Position numbers and translations under genes: made by a program. A DNA stretch of 64,000 nucleotides, taken from the NCBI RefSeq assembly GCF_030813505.1, contig NZ_JAUSUE010000002.1. One strand, given 5' to 3'. Below the pieces are notes generated by a model that ran no database searches, had not been told where the DNA came from, and was given only the letters and a program-made list of their open reading frames with translations. Positions 52,291 through 61,741 of this stretch are shown here, in pieces. The DNA is from Pectinatus haikarae. GTDB lineage: Bacteria; Bacillota; Negativicutes; Selenomonadales; Selenomonadaceae. How positions within the stretch are numbered: the stretch's first letter is position 1; each line of letters opens with the position of its first letter.

Positions 52291-52953
52291 TTATATTACT
52301 CTGCGAGCTCCAATATATGTAGAGCTCCAATAGCCGCTATTCAACGAATCAATGGTGACACCACGACTAGTCGAGGCATCAATAAATTTACCGTCACCCA
52401 TATAAACTCCTACATGAGAGGCACCATACGTATAAGTTGAAAAGAATACCAAATCACCCGGTATCAAATCGTCATATGCGACAGGTGTTCCTAATTCATA
52501 TTGTGCATCAGCCGTGCGCGGCAGCGAAATGCCCGCGTTGGCAAATACGTAACGAGTAAATCCCGAGCAGTCAAATCCACCCGGTGTGGTACCGCCAAAT
52601 ACATACGGAACACCTATGTATTGAAGCGATGTTTGAATTATTCTCCGAGCGTAATAATTCGAGCCGCGGCTTACCTGAGGCATAGCTCTGCCCATAAGTG
52701 CCTGATAGGTCTGCGGTCCTACCAATCCGTCTGCACTAATTCCCGCTGAAGCCTGAAATTCTTTCACAGCTTCCTGTGTTGCCGGACCGAAGTCCCCGTC
52801 AGCAGCAACATCATAACCTAAGTTTGCAAGTTCCCCTTGAATCTCCGCTACCTGTGTACCTTGATCACCCGCACGAAAAGCATCCGCGCTGGCAACTGAA
52901 AACCAGCACATAAATAACGCCGATAACGCAATCAATCGCAATATCTTACTCAA
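52291..52953 (-). CDS. Secreted NlpC/P60 peptidoglycan hydrolase with PG-binding domain
   Basis: The 220-residue protein has a signal peptide (IALSALFMCWFSVASADA) and a PG_binding_1 domain at about 28-88 (VAEIQGELANLGYDVAADGD; GLVGPQTYQALMG). An NlpC/P60 cysteine peptidase domain follows at about 105-220, with catalytic Cys in GGFDCSGFTRYVF and His in GASHVGVYMGDG. It should cleave stem peptides of peptidoglycan in the periplasm. The start is TTG read from 52953 with AGGAG upstream. The leader is a c-di-AMP riboswitch, which links wall hydrolysis to c-di-AMP, a known association for this riboswitch. Confidence 0.94.
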   Translation of the reverse strand: MSKILRLIALSALFMCWFSVASADAFRAGDQGTQVAEIQGELANLGYDVAADGDFGPATQEAVKEFQASAGISADGLVGPQTYQALMGRAMPQVSRGSNYYARRIIQTSLQYIGVPYVFGGTTPGGFDCSGFTRYVFANAGISLPRTADAQYELGTPVAYDDLIPGDLVFFSTYTYGASHVGVYMGDGKFIDASTSRGVTIDSLNSGYWSSTYIGARRVI

Positions 52954-52982
52954 AAGGCCACTCCTCTCTTTGTTTTTTTTAT

Positions 52983-53093
52983 TACCTGCGAGGTTAGCTG
53001 TCGGATTAGGGACAGAAGAAGAAACCGGCCCTTGTAAAAAACAACATTCACCCCAAAATTGGTTCCCCCGCTCCTGAGCTGGATTCGGTTTTT
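52983..53093 (-). promoter_or_regulatory. c-di-AMP riboswitch (ydaO/yuaA class)
   Basis: On the minus strand the conserved blocks appear in order: CCGAATCC (near 53090), GGGGGAACC and TTTTGGGGTGAAT (53070-53045), CTTCTGTCCC (about 53015), and CCGACAGCTAACCTCGCAGG (about 53003-52984). These match the class consensus closely. It controls the NlpC/P60 gene about 30 bp downstream; in known cases c-di-AMP binding turns expression off. Confidence 0.95.
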
Positions 53094-53270
53094 AATTTAC
53101 TCATGTTGTATATTTTACTAGTATTTGTAAAAAAAAGCAAGCTGGAATTTATGCATTTATCTGATAATTTGTTTTTCATTCAAGTCTTTACCTTGATATC
53201 AAAGGTGAATATTTATATGAAAAAATATTTTTAAATTTGAGGATAGCTCAAAAATAAAAAAAGATCATGT

Positions 53271-53299
53271 TTGAATTTAAAACAATTTTGTGATATTAT
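53271..53299 (+). promoter_or_regulatory. Promoter of the ileS leader
   Basis: TTGAAT (53271-53276), 17 bases, TATTAT (53294-53299), about 25 bp before the T-box stem I. The stretch 53100-53270 before it is AT-rich with nothing else recognised. Confidence 0.7.
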
Positions 53300-53324
53300 A
53301 GCAAGCATAATATTAATAAAGGCT

Positions 53325-53592
53325 TTGAAGGAGACGGGCGGAATATAGACAGCTGCAGCGAGCCGATGACAGTGTGAGATCGGTGCCGATATATATTTTT
53401 GCAGATCACTCCTGAGCCGCTGGCTGAAAATTTTCTTCAATAAAAGGCCGCTTATGCGGCACTTGGTTGTGGTAATTATTAGGCTTATGCCGGGTCCTGC
53501 CGTTAAAAGGGTTGCATATGTTGGTATGTGAAATAGGTGGTATGATGATCAGTCCGGCCTTCATCCTGTTTTAGGGTGAGGGCTTTTTTTGT
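53325..53592 (+). promoter_or_regulatory. ileS: Isoleucine T-box leader of ileS
   Basis: Stem I landmarks are GAGCCGATGACAGTGTGAGA (about 53360-53379) and the specifier loop with ATC (53405-53407), an Ile codon. The T-box region AATAGGTGGTATGATGATC (53532-53550) is a variant of the usual AGGGTGGTACCGCG. The terminator is a 10-bp stem (53557-53566 with 53574-53583) followed by seven T. Uncharged tRNA-Ile should favour the antiterminator and allow ileS expression. Confidence 0.93.
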
Positions 53593-53646
53593 ATCAAATA
53601 GCAGCAATCCGGCGAAATATTACTTTTACTTTGGAGGAATTATCGT

Positions 53647-56600
53647 ATGTATGAAAAAGTGGAAACAAGTTTGAACTTTACGCAGCGAGAAAAGAATATT
53701 GAAAAATTTTGGCAGGAAAACAATATTTTTCAAAAAAGTATAGACCAGCGCGAAAAAAATAATATGTTCACTTTCTATGATGGACCGCCTACGGCTAACG
53801 GCAAACCGCATATAGGTCATGTTTTGACCCGTGTTATCAAAGATATGATACCTCGTTTTCAAGCAATGAAAGGATATCAAACCGTTCGCAAGGCAGGCTG
53901 GGATACTCACGGTCTGCCGGTGGAATTGGAAGTGGAAAAACTGTTGGGTCTTGACGGCAAGGAGCAGATCGAAAAATATGGTATAGAGCCATTTGTAAAG
54001 AAATGCAAAGAAAGTGTATGGAAATATAAGGGGATGTGGGAGGAATTTTCACGAACTGTCGGTTATTGGGCAGATATGGATGATCCCTATGTTACCTATG
54101 ACAACAAATATATTGAATCTGTATGGTGGGCATTGAAAACCATCTGGGAAAAAGACCTATTATATCAGGGGCATAAGATTGTTCCCTATTGTCCACGATG
54201 CGGAACACCACTTTCTTCACATGAAGTGGCACAGGGTTATAAGGATGTAAAAGAACGTTCAGCAATAGTTCGATTCAAAGTCAAGGGAGAGAACGCTTAT
54301 TTTCTCGCATGGACCACAACACCATGGACGCTGCCTTCAAATCTGGCTTTATGCGTAAATCCGGAAGTAATGTATGTAAAAGCCAAAAGTGGTGATTACA
54401 CATATTATTTGGCTGAAACACTTGCATCTAAGGTCCTCGGCGAAGATTTTTCTGTTCTTGAAAAACTTCCCGGTAAAGAACTGGAATACAAGGAATATGA
54501 ACCGCTGTATCCATTTGCCATTGGGAAGATAAAGAAAAAATCATTCTATGTTACATGTGATGATTATGTGACCACAGCAGATGGCACAGGTATTGTTCAT
54601 ATGGCGCCGGCATTTGGTGAAGACGATTCCCGCGTCTGCCGCAAATATGATATTGGCTTTGTACAGTTCGTTGATGCAAAGGGTTGTCTGACAGAGGAAA
54701 CCGATTGGGCGGGTGTTTTTGTCAAAAAAGCGGATCCTCTTATTTTGAAGGATCTTGCTGAAAAAGGACTTCTTTTTGATGCACCAAATTTTGAGCATAG
54801 TTATCCTCATTGCTGGCGCTGTGATACACCGCTGATTTATTATGCGCGCGAATCATGGTTCATAAGAATGACAGCTGTGCGTGAAAAGTTGATAAGGAAT
54901 AACGACAAAGTCAACTGGATACCGCCGACTATCGGAAAAGGCCGGTTTGGTGATTGGATCGAGCATGTTCAGGATTGGGGCATCAGTCGTAATCGTTATT
55001 GGGGGACACCTCTTAATATTTGGGAATGTGAATGCGGTCATCAACATTCAATCGGTTCAATAGATGAGTTGAAAGCTATGTCTGATAATTGTCCTGACAA
55101 TATAGAACTGCATCGTCCGTTTCTTGACACAGTTACCATAAAATGTCCTAAGTGCGGAGGGAAAATGCATCGTGTGCCAGAAGTAATAGACTGTTGGTTT
55201 GACTCTGGAGCAATGCCGTTTGCCCAGTGGCATTACCCGTTTGAAAATAAGGAACTGTTTGAAAAAACATTTCCGGCTGATTTTATTTCTGAAGCGGTGG
55301 ATCAGACTCGCGGCTGGTTTTATTCTTTGATTGCTATATCTACATTGCTTTTTGATAAACCGGCATATAAAAATGTAATTGTTCTCGGTCATGTTCAGGA
55401 CAAGAATGGCCAAAAAATGAGCAAGTCAAAAGGCAATGCCGTAGAACCGATGGAAGCTTTGCAGAAGCATGGGGCAGATGCTATCCGCTGGTATTTTTAT
55501 GAAAACAGCGCACCGTGGCTGCCAAATCGCTTTCATGATGATGCCGTTCAGGAAGGACAGCGGAAATTCCTGGGAACATTATGGAATACGTATGCGTTTT
55601 ATATTCTTTATGCTAATATTGATAAATTTAATCCTTCAAAATATGAACTGGACTATGAAAACCTGCCGGTGATGGACAAGTGGCTGCTTTCACGTCTTAA
55701 TAGTCTGATAAAATCCGTTGATGCAAATTTATCGGCTTATCGTGTAACGGAGACAGCCAAATCACTGCAGGATTTTGTGGATGAATTATCCAACTGGTAT
55801 GTTCGCCGCAGCCGTGAACGCTTCTGGGGCAAGGATATGACCGAAGATAAAATTAATGCCTATATGACGCTTTATATGGCTTTGTCTACATTTATAAAAC
55901 TTGCGGCGCCAATGATTCCTTTTATAACGGATACTATTTATCAAAATTTAGTGAGAAACTCTTATACAGATGCTAATGAAAGTGTCCATCTATGCGATTT
56001 TCCTACTGCCAATGAAGCATATATAGATGAAGAGTTAGAAAAAAATATGCAGCTTGTGCTGGAAATTGTTTCTTTGGGACGCGCTGCACGCAACACGGCA
56101 AATATAAAAAATCGTCAGCCTATAGGGCAGATGTTTGTAAAAGCTCCTTTTGTGCTGGATGCTTTCTATAAAGCTATTGTTGCTGATGAGCTTAACATAA
56201 AAAATGTAGATTTTAAAGATGATATGGAAAAATATTTGGCATATAGCTTTAAACCTCAGTTTAAAATTCTTGGACCAAAAGCCGGTAGACAGATTAATGA
56301 AATAAAAAAAGTCCTTGCATCGCTTAATGGACATGCGGCAAAAGAAGAACTGGATAAAAATGGCAGCCTGAAAATATCATTGTCTGGTGGAGCTTTCACT
56401 CTTGTTCGTGAGGATGTTGAAATTTCTGTGACACAGACTGAGGGATTCGCAACTGAAACTTATAATAAGGTTGTGGTTGCCATTGAAACGACACTCACTC
56501 CTGAGCTGATTGAAGAAGGCTTTGTGCGTGAAATAATCAGCAAAATACAGACTATGCGCAAGGAAAACGGTTTTGAAGTCACAGATAGAATAAAAGTTTG

Positions 56601-56757
56601 TGTGGACGGCAATGAAAAAATTGCTTCCATTCTTAAAAGAAATTGTACTGATATACAAAAAATAGTCTTGGCTGATTCCATTGAATCAGGTAAATTGGAA
56701 GGATTTTCTAAAGAATGGAATATAAATGGTGAAAAGGTTATTTTGTATGTGAAATAA
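53647..56757 (+). CDS. ileS: Isoleucyl-tRNA synthetase (long, type-2-like form)
   Basis: The 1036-residue class Ia synthetase has HIGH (about 55-58, GKPHIGHVLTRVIKDM), an editing domain (AWTTTPWTLPSNLAL, TADGTGIVHMAPAFGEDD), KMSKS (about 589, QKMSKSKGNAVEP) and an anticodon-binding domain. The C terminus lacks the Cys-rich zinc finger of the roughly 930-residue IleS1 and instead resembles the approximately 1030-residue IleS2 seen in clostridia and eukaryotes. That type is often insensitive to mupirocin (family knowledge, not tested here). GGAGG precedes ATG 53647. A T-box controls the gene. Confidence 0.96.
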   Translation: MYEKVETSLNFTQREKNIEKFWQENNIFQKSIDQREKNNMFTFYDGPPTANGKPHIGHVLTRVIKDMIPRFQAMKGYQTVRKAGWDTHGLPVELEVEKLLGLDGKEQIEKYGIEPFVKKCKESVWKYKGMWEEFSRTVGYWADMDDPYVTYDNKYIESVWWALKTIWEKDLLYQGHKIVPYCPRCGTPLSSHEVAQGYKDVKERSAIVRFKVKGENAYFLAWTTTPWTLPSNLALCVNPEVMYVKAKSGDYTYYLAETLASKVLGEDFSVLEKLPGKELEYKEYEPLYPFAIGKIKKKSFYVTCDDYVTTADGTGIVHMAPAFGEDDSRVCRKYDIGFVQFVDAKGCLTEETDWAGVFVKKADPLILKDLAEKGLLFDAPNFEHSYPHCWRCDTPLIYYARESWFIRMTAVREKLIRNNDKVNWIPPTIGKGRFGDWIEHVQDWGISRNRYWGTPLNIWECECGHQHSIGSIDELKAMSDNCPDNIELHRPFLDTVTIKCPKCGGKMHRVPEVIDCWFDSGAMPFAQWHYPFENKELFEKTFPADFISEAVDQTRGWFYSLIAISTLLFDKPAYKNVIVLGHVQDKNGQKMSKSKGNAVEPMEALQKHGADAIRWYFYENSAPWLPNRFHDDAVQEGQRKFLGTLWNTYAFYILYANIDKFNPSKYELDYENLPVMDKWLLSRLNSLIKSVDANLSAYRVTETAKSLQDFVDELSNWYVRRSRERFWGKDMTEDKINAYMTLYMALSTFIKLAAPMIPFITDTIYQNLVRNSYTDANESVHLCDFPTANEAYIDEELEKNMQLVLEIVSLGRAARNTANIKNRQPIGQMFVKAPFVLDAFYKAIVADELNIKNVDFKDDMEKYLAYSFKPQFKILGPKAGRQINEIKKVLASLNGHAAKEELDKNGSLKISLSGGAFTLVREDVEISVTQTEGFATETYNKVVVAIETTLTPELIEEGFVREIISKIQTMRKENGFEVTDRIKVCVDGNEKIASILKRNCTDIQKIVLADSIESGKLEGFSKEWNINGEKVILYVK

Positions 56758-56798
56758 AAACAGTGCTGCCTGTTAAATGACGGGCAGCACTGTTTTTA
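56758..56798 (+). terminator. Terminator of ileS
   Basis: A stem of about 13 bp (56758-56770 with 56783-56795, ACAGTGCTGCC arm) overlaps the stop codon and is followed by TTTTTATTT. Confidence 0.88.
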
Positions 56799-56889
56799 TT
56801 TAGGAATGAGCATTGAAATATATAGTGATGTTACTCAAAATAATTAATTCAAAGCGGCAAATAATTACTTAGAAAAAATAAATAAATGC

Positions 56890-56918
56890 TTGCAAAAAGT
56901 CAAAAAGTCAAATATAAT
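56890..56918 (+). promoter_or_regulatory. Promoter of the ctsR operon with CtsR-like repeat
   Basis: TTGCAA (56890-56895), 17 bases, TATAAT (56913-56918). The spacer holds AGTCAAA twice (56898-56904, 56906-56912) with 8-bp period; the usual CtsR box has heptads at 10-bp period. Self-repression by CtsR is expected. Confidence 0.75.
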
Positions 56919-56955
56919 ATACTATAATATAAGTAAGATTTGAAGGTGAGTGATT

Positions 56956-57411
56956 ATGAGTAATATAGCGGATCTTATTGAACACTATATATTGCAGCGT
57001 TTAGCTGCACAACAGAATAGCAATGTAATATTGAAACGTGCTGATATTGCTGGTGTTATAGAATGTGCCCCTTCACAGATAAGCTACGTTTTGAATACAC
57101 GCTTTACTTCTGATAAGGGGTTTGTGGTGGAATCGCGCAGAGGCCTCGGCGGATTTATAAGAATAACGCGGGTACCGCTGCAAGAGCTGGTTTATAATGA
57201 TCTGATCGACAAAATAAATGGAGAAACTACTATAAAAGACCTCCATAATATGATAGATTATATGTTAAGGCATGATCTGCTAAAAAACAGAGAGGCTGCA
57301 TTGATTTATCAAGCATTCAATAATATTTACGATAAACTTTCGTCATCAGACAGGGTAAAGTTTCTCCGTTCCTTATTTATAACTTTGGCTGATTTTGCAG
57401 AGGAGGAATAA
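56956..57411 (+). CDS. ctsR: Transcriptional repressor CtsR
   Basis: The 151-residue protein begins SNIADLIEHYILQRL and has the winged-helix DNA-binding segment VIECAPSQISYVLNTRFT with the wing SRRGLGGFIRI, where the GLGG wing motif is the CtsR hallmark. The C-terminal dimerisation domain follows. It represses class III heat-shock genes (clp, mcs) and is inactivated by heat with McsB. ATG 56956 follows GAAGGTGAG. The order ctsR-mcsA-mcsB-clpC is the classic firmicute operon, with a 3-bp gap to mcsA. Confidence 0.96.
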   Translation: MSNIADLIEHYILQRLAAQQNSNVILKRADIAGVIECAPSQISYVLNTRFTSDKGFVVESRRGLGGFIRITRVPLQELVYNDLIDKINGETTIKDLHNMIDYMLRHDLLKNREAALIYQAFNNIYDKLSSSDRVKFLRSLFITLADFAEEE

Positions 57412-57414
57412 AAA

Positions 57415-57972
57415 ATGTTATGTGATAACTGCAAGAAAAATGATGCTTGTATGCATATTACTCAGATAAATGGCAATAATAAAATTGACCGTTATCTTTG
57501 TGAGGAATGTGCTGCTAAATATGGTGACTTTATAATGCAGGAGCATTCTGAGAACCAGCCGGAAATATTCTCTGTCAATGATTTCCTTTCTGGAATTTTT
57601 AATAATTCTCCTAATGATCAGCAGACCACGCCGGCTAATGCACCTCCGGCGGGAGAAGAATATGCCTGTCCTTCCTGCGGTATGACATATATGGATTTTA
57701 CACGATCGGGGAAAATAGGCTGCGGCACGTGTTATAATACATTCAGAAACAGACTTGAACCTTTGCTTAGACGTATCCACGGTTCAAGTAAACATACAGG
57801 AAAAATTCCTCATCGTGCAGGAAAAACATTAAATATACAGCAGGAACTTGCTTTACTTCGTAAGCAGATAGAAACATATGTGGACAGCGAAGAATATGAA
57901 AAGGCTGCTCAGGTGCGTGACTGTATTCGAAGGCTTGAAAAAGAATTGAATCTGAATGAAGGGAGGTCTTAG
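57415..57972 (+). CDS. mcsA: McsA, activator of arginine kinase McsB
   Basis: The 185-residue protein has an N-terminal zinc-binding part (MLCDNCKKNDACMHI, then LCEECA) and a second CxxC pair (YACPSCGMTYMDF; IGCGTCYNTF). A C-terminal UVR domain follows (ALLRKQIETYVDSEEYEKAA QVRD, about 140-180). McsA binds and activates McsB and may sense redox or metal stress through its Cys pairs. GGAGG precedes the ATG. The gene ends just before mcsB. Confidence 0.94.
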   Translation: MLCDNCKKNDACMHITQINGNNKIDRYLCEECAAKYGDFIMQEHSENQPEIFSVNDFLSGIFNNSPNDQQTTPANAPPAGEEYACPSCGMTYMDFTRSGKIGCGTCYNTFRNRLEPLLRRIHGSSKHTGKIPHRAGKTLNIQQELALLRKQIETYVDSEEYEKAAQVRDCIRRLEKELNLNEGRS

Positions 57973-57973
57973 G

Positions 57974-59056
57974 ATGATGCTGCAGAATATTTTTACAGAC
58001 AATAATATTACATGGATGGACGGTAAGGGGACAGACAGTGACATCGTTCTATTGAGCCGCATACGTCTTGCCAGAAATTTTAAAGATCTTCCTTTTCCAA
58101 ACAGGGCATCAACAGAGCAATTGGCTGATGCCAGAAGCAGACTTTTGAGTGTTCTAGATAAAATATCAGCAACTACCAAAACTAATTATATATGCCTTGA
58201 TATGGATAAACTTACTGATCTCCAAAAAAGAGTGCTTGTTGAAAAACATCTTATAAGCGGTAATTTTACAAAACATTCAGATTCAAGATCATTAATTGTA
58301 AATGCTGACAGTGACATATCAATAATGGTCAATGAAGATGATCATCTTCGGATTCAATGCATGAAGAGCGGCCTTGATCTTTCAGATCCGATGATGACGG
58401 CTTTTGATACTGATAATTGCATTGAAGAAGAATATGATATAGCTTTTGATGATAATATGGGATATTTAACAGCATGTCCGACAAATCTTGGGACAGGATT
58501 GAGAGCCTCTGTGCTGCTCCACCTGCCGGGATTGGCAGCAACTAATCAGATCGCTAAAATTATAAACATATCTCCGCAGTTGGGACTGGCAGTGCGGGGG
58601 TTTTATGGCAGTAACGCTCCGGGCAATCTTTTTCAGATTGCGAATCAACTTTCACTTGGCTTCAATGAAAAGGAATTAACGGAAAATCTTTCAAGGGCAG
58701 TTCAGGAAATCGTATCTCATGAACGTGAGGCGAGACGGGCACTTTTAGCATATGCCGAAGATAAGGTGTGTGATCAGGCCTGGAGAGCATTAGGCATTTT
58801 GAAATACGCACGCAGCCTTTCAGAAAGAGAACTTTTATCCTTGGTCAGCAATGTCCGCATAGGAATTGACGAAAAGATAATTACAAGTATTGATGTTGAT
58901 GTTTTCAATAAACTCATCATTGCTGGTAGAACAAATTATTTAACAAATTTGCAGGAAAAGGAAAACATGTCACAAAGGGAAATTGATAAAAAAAGAGCTG
59001 ACATTGCACGCGAAATAATTTCTGACAGCTCATCTGATAAGGAAGTGATCTCATGA
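57974..59056 (+). CDS. mcsB: Protein-arginine kinase McsB
   Basis: The 360-residue guanidino kinase homologue has VLLSRIRLARNFKDLPFPN near the N terminus, the specificity Glu/nucleotide region in VNEDDHLRIQ, and YLTACPTNLGTGLRASVLLH, which carries the family's catalytic Cys (ACPTNLGTG). It phosphorylates arginine in proteins, including CtsR, and marks substrates for ClpCP. ATG 57974 follows GGGAGG; the in-frame ATG at 57956 overlaps mcsA. It overlaps clpC by 4 bp. Confidence 0.95.
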   Translation: MMLQNIFTDNNITWMDGKGTDSDIVLLSRIRLARNFKDLPFPNRASTEQLADARSRLLSVLDKISATTKTNYICLDMDKLTDLQKRVLVEKHLISGNFTKHSDSRSLIVNADSDISIMVNEDDHLRIQCMKSGLDLSDPMMTAFDTDNCIEEEYDIAFDDNMGYLTACPTNLGTGLRASVLLHLPGLAATNQIAKIINISPQLGLAVRGFYGSNAPGNLFQIANQLSLGFNEKELTENLSRAVQEIVSHEREARRALLAYAEDKVCDQAWRALGILKYARSLSERELLSLVSNVRIGIDEKIITSIDVDVFNKLIIAGRTNYLTNLQEKENMSQREIDKKRADIAREIISDSSSDKEVIS

Positions 59057-61599
59057 ATAACAATAAATTGACTTTCAGTGCTGAAAAGGTATTGGAACTT
59101 GCTAATTATGAAGCGAATAAACAGCGTTGCGGTTATATAGGTACGGAGCATATTCTGCTTGGTCTGTCCAGAGAAGAAAAAGGGTTGGCCGCAAAAGCGC
59201 TGACATCTCTCGGTATAACCAGAGATATGGTGAAAAGCAGGCTCAACAACATTATTATTATTCCGCCTATTATGGCAGGAGATCCATTGTCTTATACTCC
59301 CTTGGCCAAAATGGTCATGAATTTTGCGGAAGATGAGGCGGCGGCGCTGGGGCATAATTATATCGGCACTGAACATATTTTACTTGGACTTATTCGGCAG
59401 GATGAGGCAATAGCATCGAAGATACTTGTATCCTTGGGAGTCGATCTTGACATAATCCATTCTACCATAATGGACATGATCAATAATGGACAGCATGATA
59501 CAGAGGGAAATGACGGCAGCACTTCGGGCAGTGAGGCCGATGCTGTGAAGAAAACTCCCTTTCTAAATCGATATTGCCGTGATCTCAAAGATCTTGTCCT
59601 CAAAAATAAGATAGATCCGGTTATCGGCCGGGCTAAAGAAATAGAGCGGGTCATTCAAATTTTGCTGCGGCGCACAAAAAATAATCCTGTTCTCATAGGC
59701 GAACCCGGTGTCGGCAAAACTGCTGTTGCCGAAGGTCTGGCAAAAAGAATGACTGAAGGTGTAATGCCAAAAATACTTGCTAATAAGCGTATTATGAGTC
59801 TGAGCATGAGTTCTTTGGTTGCCGGCGCTAAATATCGCGGTGAATTTGAGGAACGTTTAAAGAATATTATTGATGAAATCATGCAGGCCGGCAATATTAT
59901 TTTGTTCATAGATGAATTGCACACTCTTATTGGTGCAGGTGCTGCCGAAGGGTCAATTGATGCCGCTAATATTCTGAAGCCGGCTTTATCACGTGGCGAA
60001 ATACAGGTTATAGGTGCTACTACACTTAATGAATATAAAAAATATATAGAAAAAGATACCGCTCTCGAAAGACGTTTTCAGCCGATTTTGCTTGATGAAC
60101 CGTCTGAAGAAGATGCCATAAGTATTTTGCTTGGTTTGCGCAGTAAATATGAAGAGTTTCATCAGGCAAAAATAACGGATGAAGCTGTCAAGGCGGCAGT
60201 AAAACTGTCATCGCGTTATATTAATGACCGTTTTCTTCCTGACAAGGCAATAGATTTGATGGATGAAGCTGCCTCCAAAGTAAGACTGGCAACTATTTCT
60301 TATCCTGAAGAATTAAAGCAGCTCAAAGAACAACTGGATAAATTGGATACTGAGAAAAAGACCGCTATAGATGCTCAGAATTTTGAACAAGCGGCCAATA
60401 TACGTGATGAAGAAAGTAAAATAAAAGATGCTCTGAAAAAATCCAATGATGAGTTGAAAGCAAAAGAAGAGAAACAAATCCTTGTTACAGATGATGATAT
60501 AGCAGATGTACTATCATCATGGACTGGCATTCCTGCAAGACGCATGGCTGATAAAGAGGCAAAGCGGCTCCTTCATATGGAAGAAACAATCCATAAACGC
60601 ATAGTCGGACAGGATACTGCTGTTATCGCTGTAGCAAAGGCAGTGCGCAGGGCTCGGGCAGGGCTTAAAGATGCCAAAAGACCAATTGGTTCGTTTATGT
60701 TTTTGGGGCCCACAGGCGTCGGTAAAACAGAATTGGCCCGTTCACTGGCTGAAGTGCTGTTCGGAGATGAAAATGCCATGGTCCGTTTTGATATGTCTGA
60801 GTACATGGAAAAACATACTGTGTCACGTATGGTCGGTGCGCCTCCCGGCTATGTGGGATATGAGGAAGGCGGTCAGCTGACTGATGTTGTCAGGAGAAAG
60901 CCATATTCAGTAATTTTACTTGATGAAATTGAAAAAGCACATCCCGACGTTTTCAATTTGCTGCTGCAGATACTTGAAGACGGACGTCTTACTGATGGAC
61001 AGGGAAGAACGGTGGATTTTAAAAATACGGTCATTATCATGACATCGAATGTCGGAGCATCATTACTGAGAAAAAACACCTCAACCATGGGCTTTAATAC
61101 GGGATCTGCCGCATCAGAAGATTTTGCTGTCCGTTCAAAAAAGATAATGGAAGAAGTAAAGAATCTTTTTAAACCGGAGTTCTTGAATCGTATTGATGAA
61201 ATGATTGTTTTCAGCCCGCTTGATAAGGACAGCTTGATGAAAATAGTGGATATTCTTCTGCTGGATGTGACAAAAAGATTAAAAAACATTGGTATAAGTA
61301 TAAATGTTGATAATGAGTCAAAAAAATTTCTTCTTGATAAAGGGACAGATATAAAATTTGGAGCTCGCCCTTTAAAAAGAGCTATTCAGAAACATCTTGA
61401 AGACGAACTGGCAGAAAGTCTCTTGCAAAAACAGTTTGCTGATGGAGATACGATAAAAGTTTCATATGATAAAAAAAATGACAAGCTTTCTTTTTCATTG
61501 CAGGAAACAGAGCCTATAAATGAGTCAAATGAACCAGCAAAGACTGCTGCAGCTGATGTTGCGACTGGTAGCGGTGCTGCAAAGCTGCAGGATGAATGA
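59053..61599 (+). CDS. clpC: ATP-dependent Clp protease ATP-binding subunit ClpC
   Basis: The 848-residue Hsp100 has two N-terminal Clp_N repeats (about 3-140; EHILLGLSREEKG and EHILLGLIRQDEA), AAA1 with Walker A GEPGVGKTAVAEG (about 216), and a middle coiled coil with a UVR motif (NFEQAANIRDEESKIKD). AAA2 has Walker A GPTGVGKTELARS (about 551), and the D2-small domain ends the core. It unfolds substrates, including arginine-phosphorylated ones, for ClpP. The ATG overlaps the mcsB stop. It is the last gene of the operon. Confidence 0.97.
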   Translation: MNNNKLTFSAEKVLELANYEANKQRCGYIGTEHILLGLSREEKGLAAKALTSLGITRDMVKSRLNNIIIIPPIMAGDPLSYTPLAKMVMNFAEDEAAALGHNYIGTEHILLGLIRQDEAIASKILVSLGVDLDIIHSTIMDMINNGQHDTEGNDGSTSGSEADAVKKTPFLNRYCRDLKDLVLKNKIDPVIGRAKEIERVIQILLRRTKNNPVLIGEPGVGKTAVAEGLAKRMTEGVMPKILANKRIMSLSMSSLVAGAKYRGEFEERLKNIIDEIMQAGNIILFIDELHTLIGAGAAEGSIDAANILKPALSRGEIQVIGATTLNEYKKYIEKDTALERRFQPILLDEPSEEDAISILLGLRSKYEEFHQAKITDEAVKAAVKLSSRYINDRFLPDKAIDLMDEAASKVRLATISYPEELKQLKEQLDKLDTEKKTAIDAQNFEQAANIRDEESKIKDALKKSNDELKAKEEKQILVTDDDIADVLSSWTGIPARRMADKEAKRLLHMEETIHKRIVGQDTAVIAVAKAVRRARAGLKDAKRPIGSFMFLGPTGVGKTELARSLAEVLFGDENAMVRFDMSEYMEKHTVSRMVGAPPGYVGYEEGGQLTDVVRRKPYSVILLDEIEKAHPDVFNLLLQILEDGRLTDGQGRTVDFKNTVIIMTSNVGASLLRKNTSTMGFNTGSAASEDFAVRSKKIMEEVKNLFKPEFLNRIDEMIVFSPLDKDSLMKIVDILLLDVTKRLKNIGISINVDNESKKFLLDKGTDIKFGARPLKRAIQKHLEDELAESLLQKQFADGDTIKVSYDKKNDKLSFSLQETEPINESNEPAKTAAADVATGSGAAKLQDE

Positions 61600-61619
61600 A
61601 GCACAGGAATTTTTTACAA

Positions 61620-61710
61620 AAAAATGAACCGGTCATAAAGAGGATGATGAATTTTCTATTGAATTTTCTGATTGCTGTCCTCTGGCTTGGCCGGTCATTT
61701 TATAAAATCA
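61620..61710 (+). terminator. Terminator of the ctsR-clpC operon
   Basis: An extended hairpin pairs AAAATGA/CCGG (61620-61633) with CCGGTCATTTT (61691-61701) and AGAGGA with TCCTCT inside. A short T-containing stretch follows. Confidence 0.65.
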
Positions 61711-61741
61711 TTTCACGCTTTATTAGAAATAGGAAATGGTG

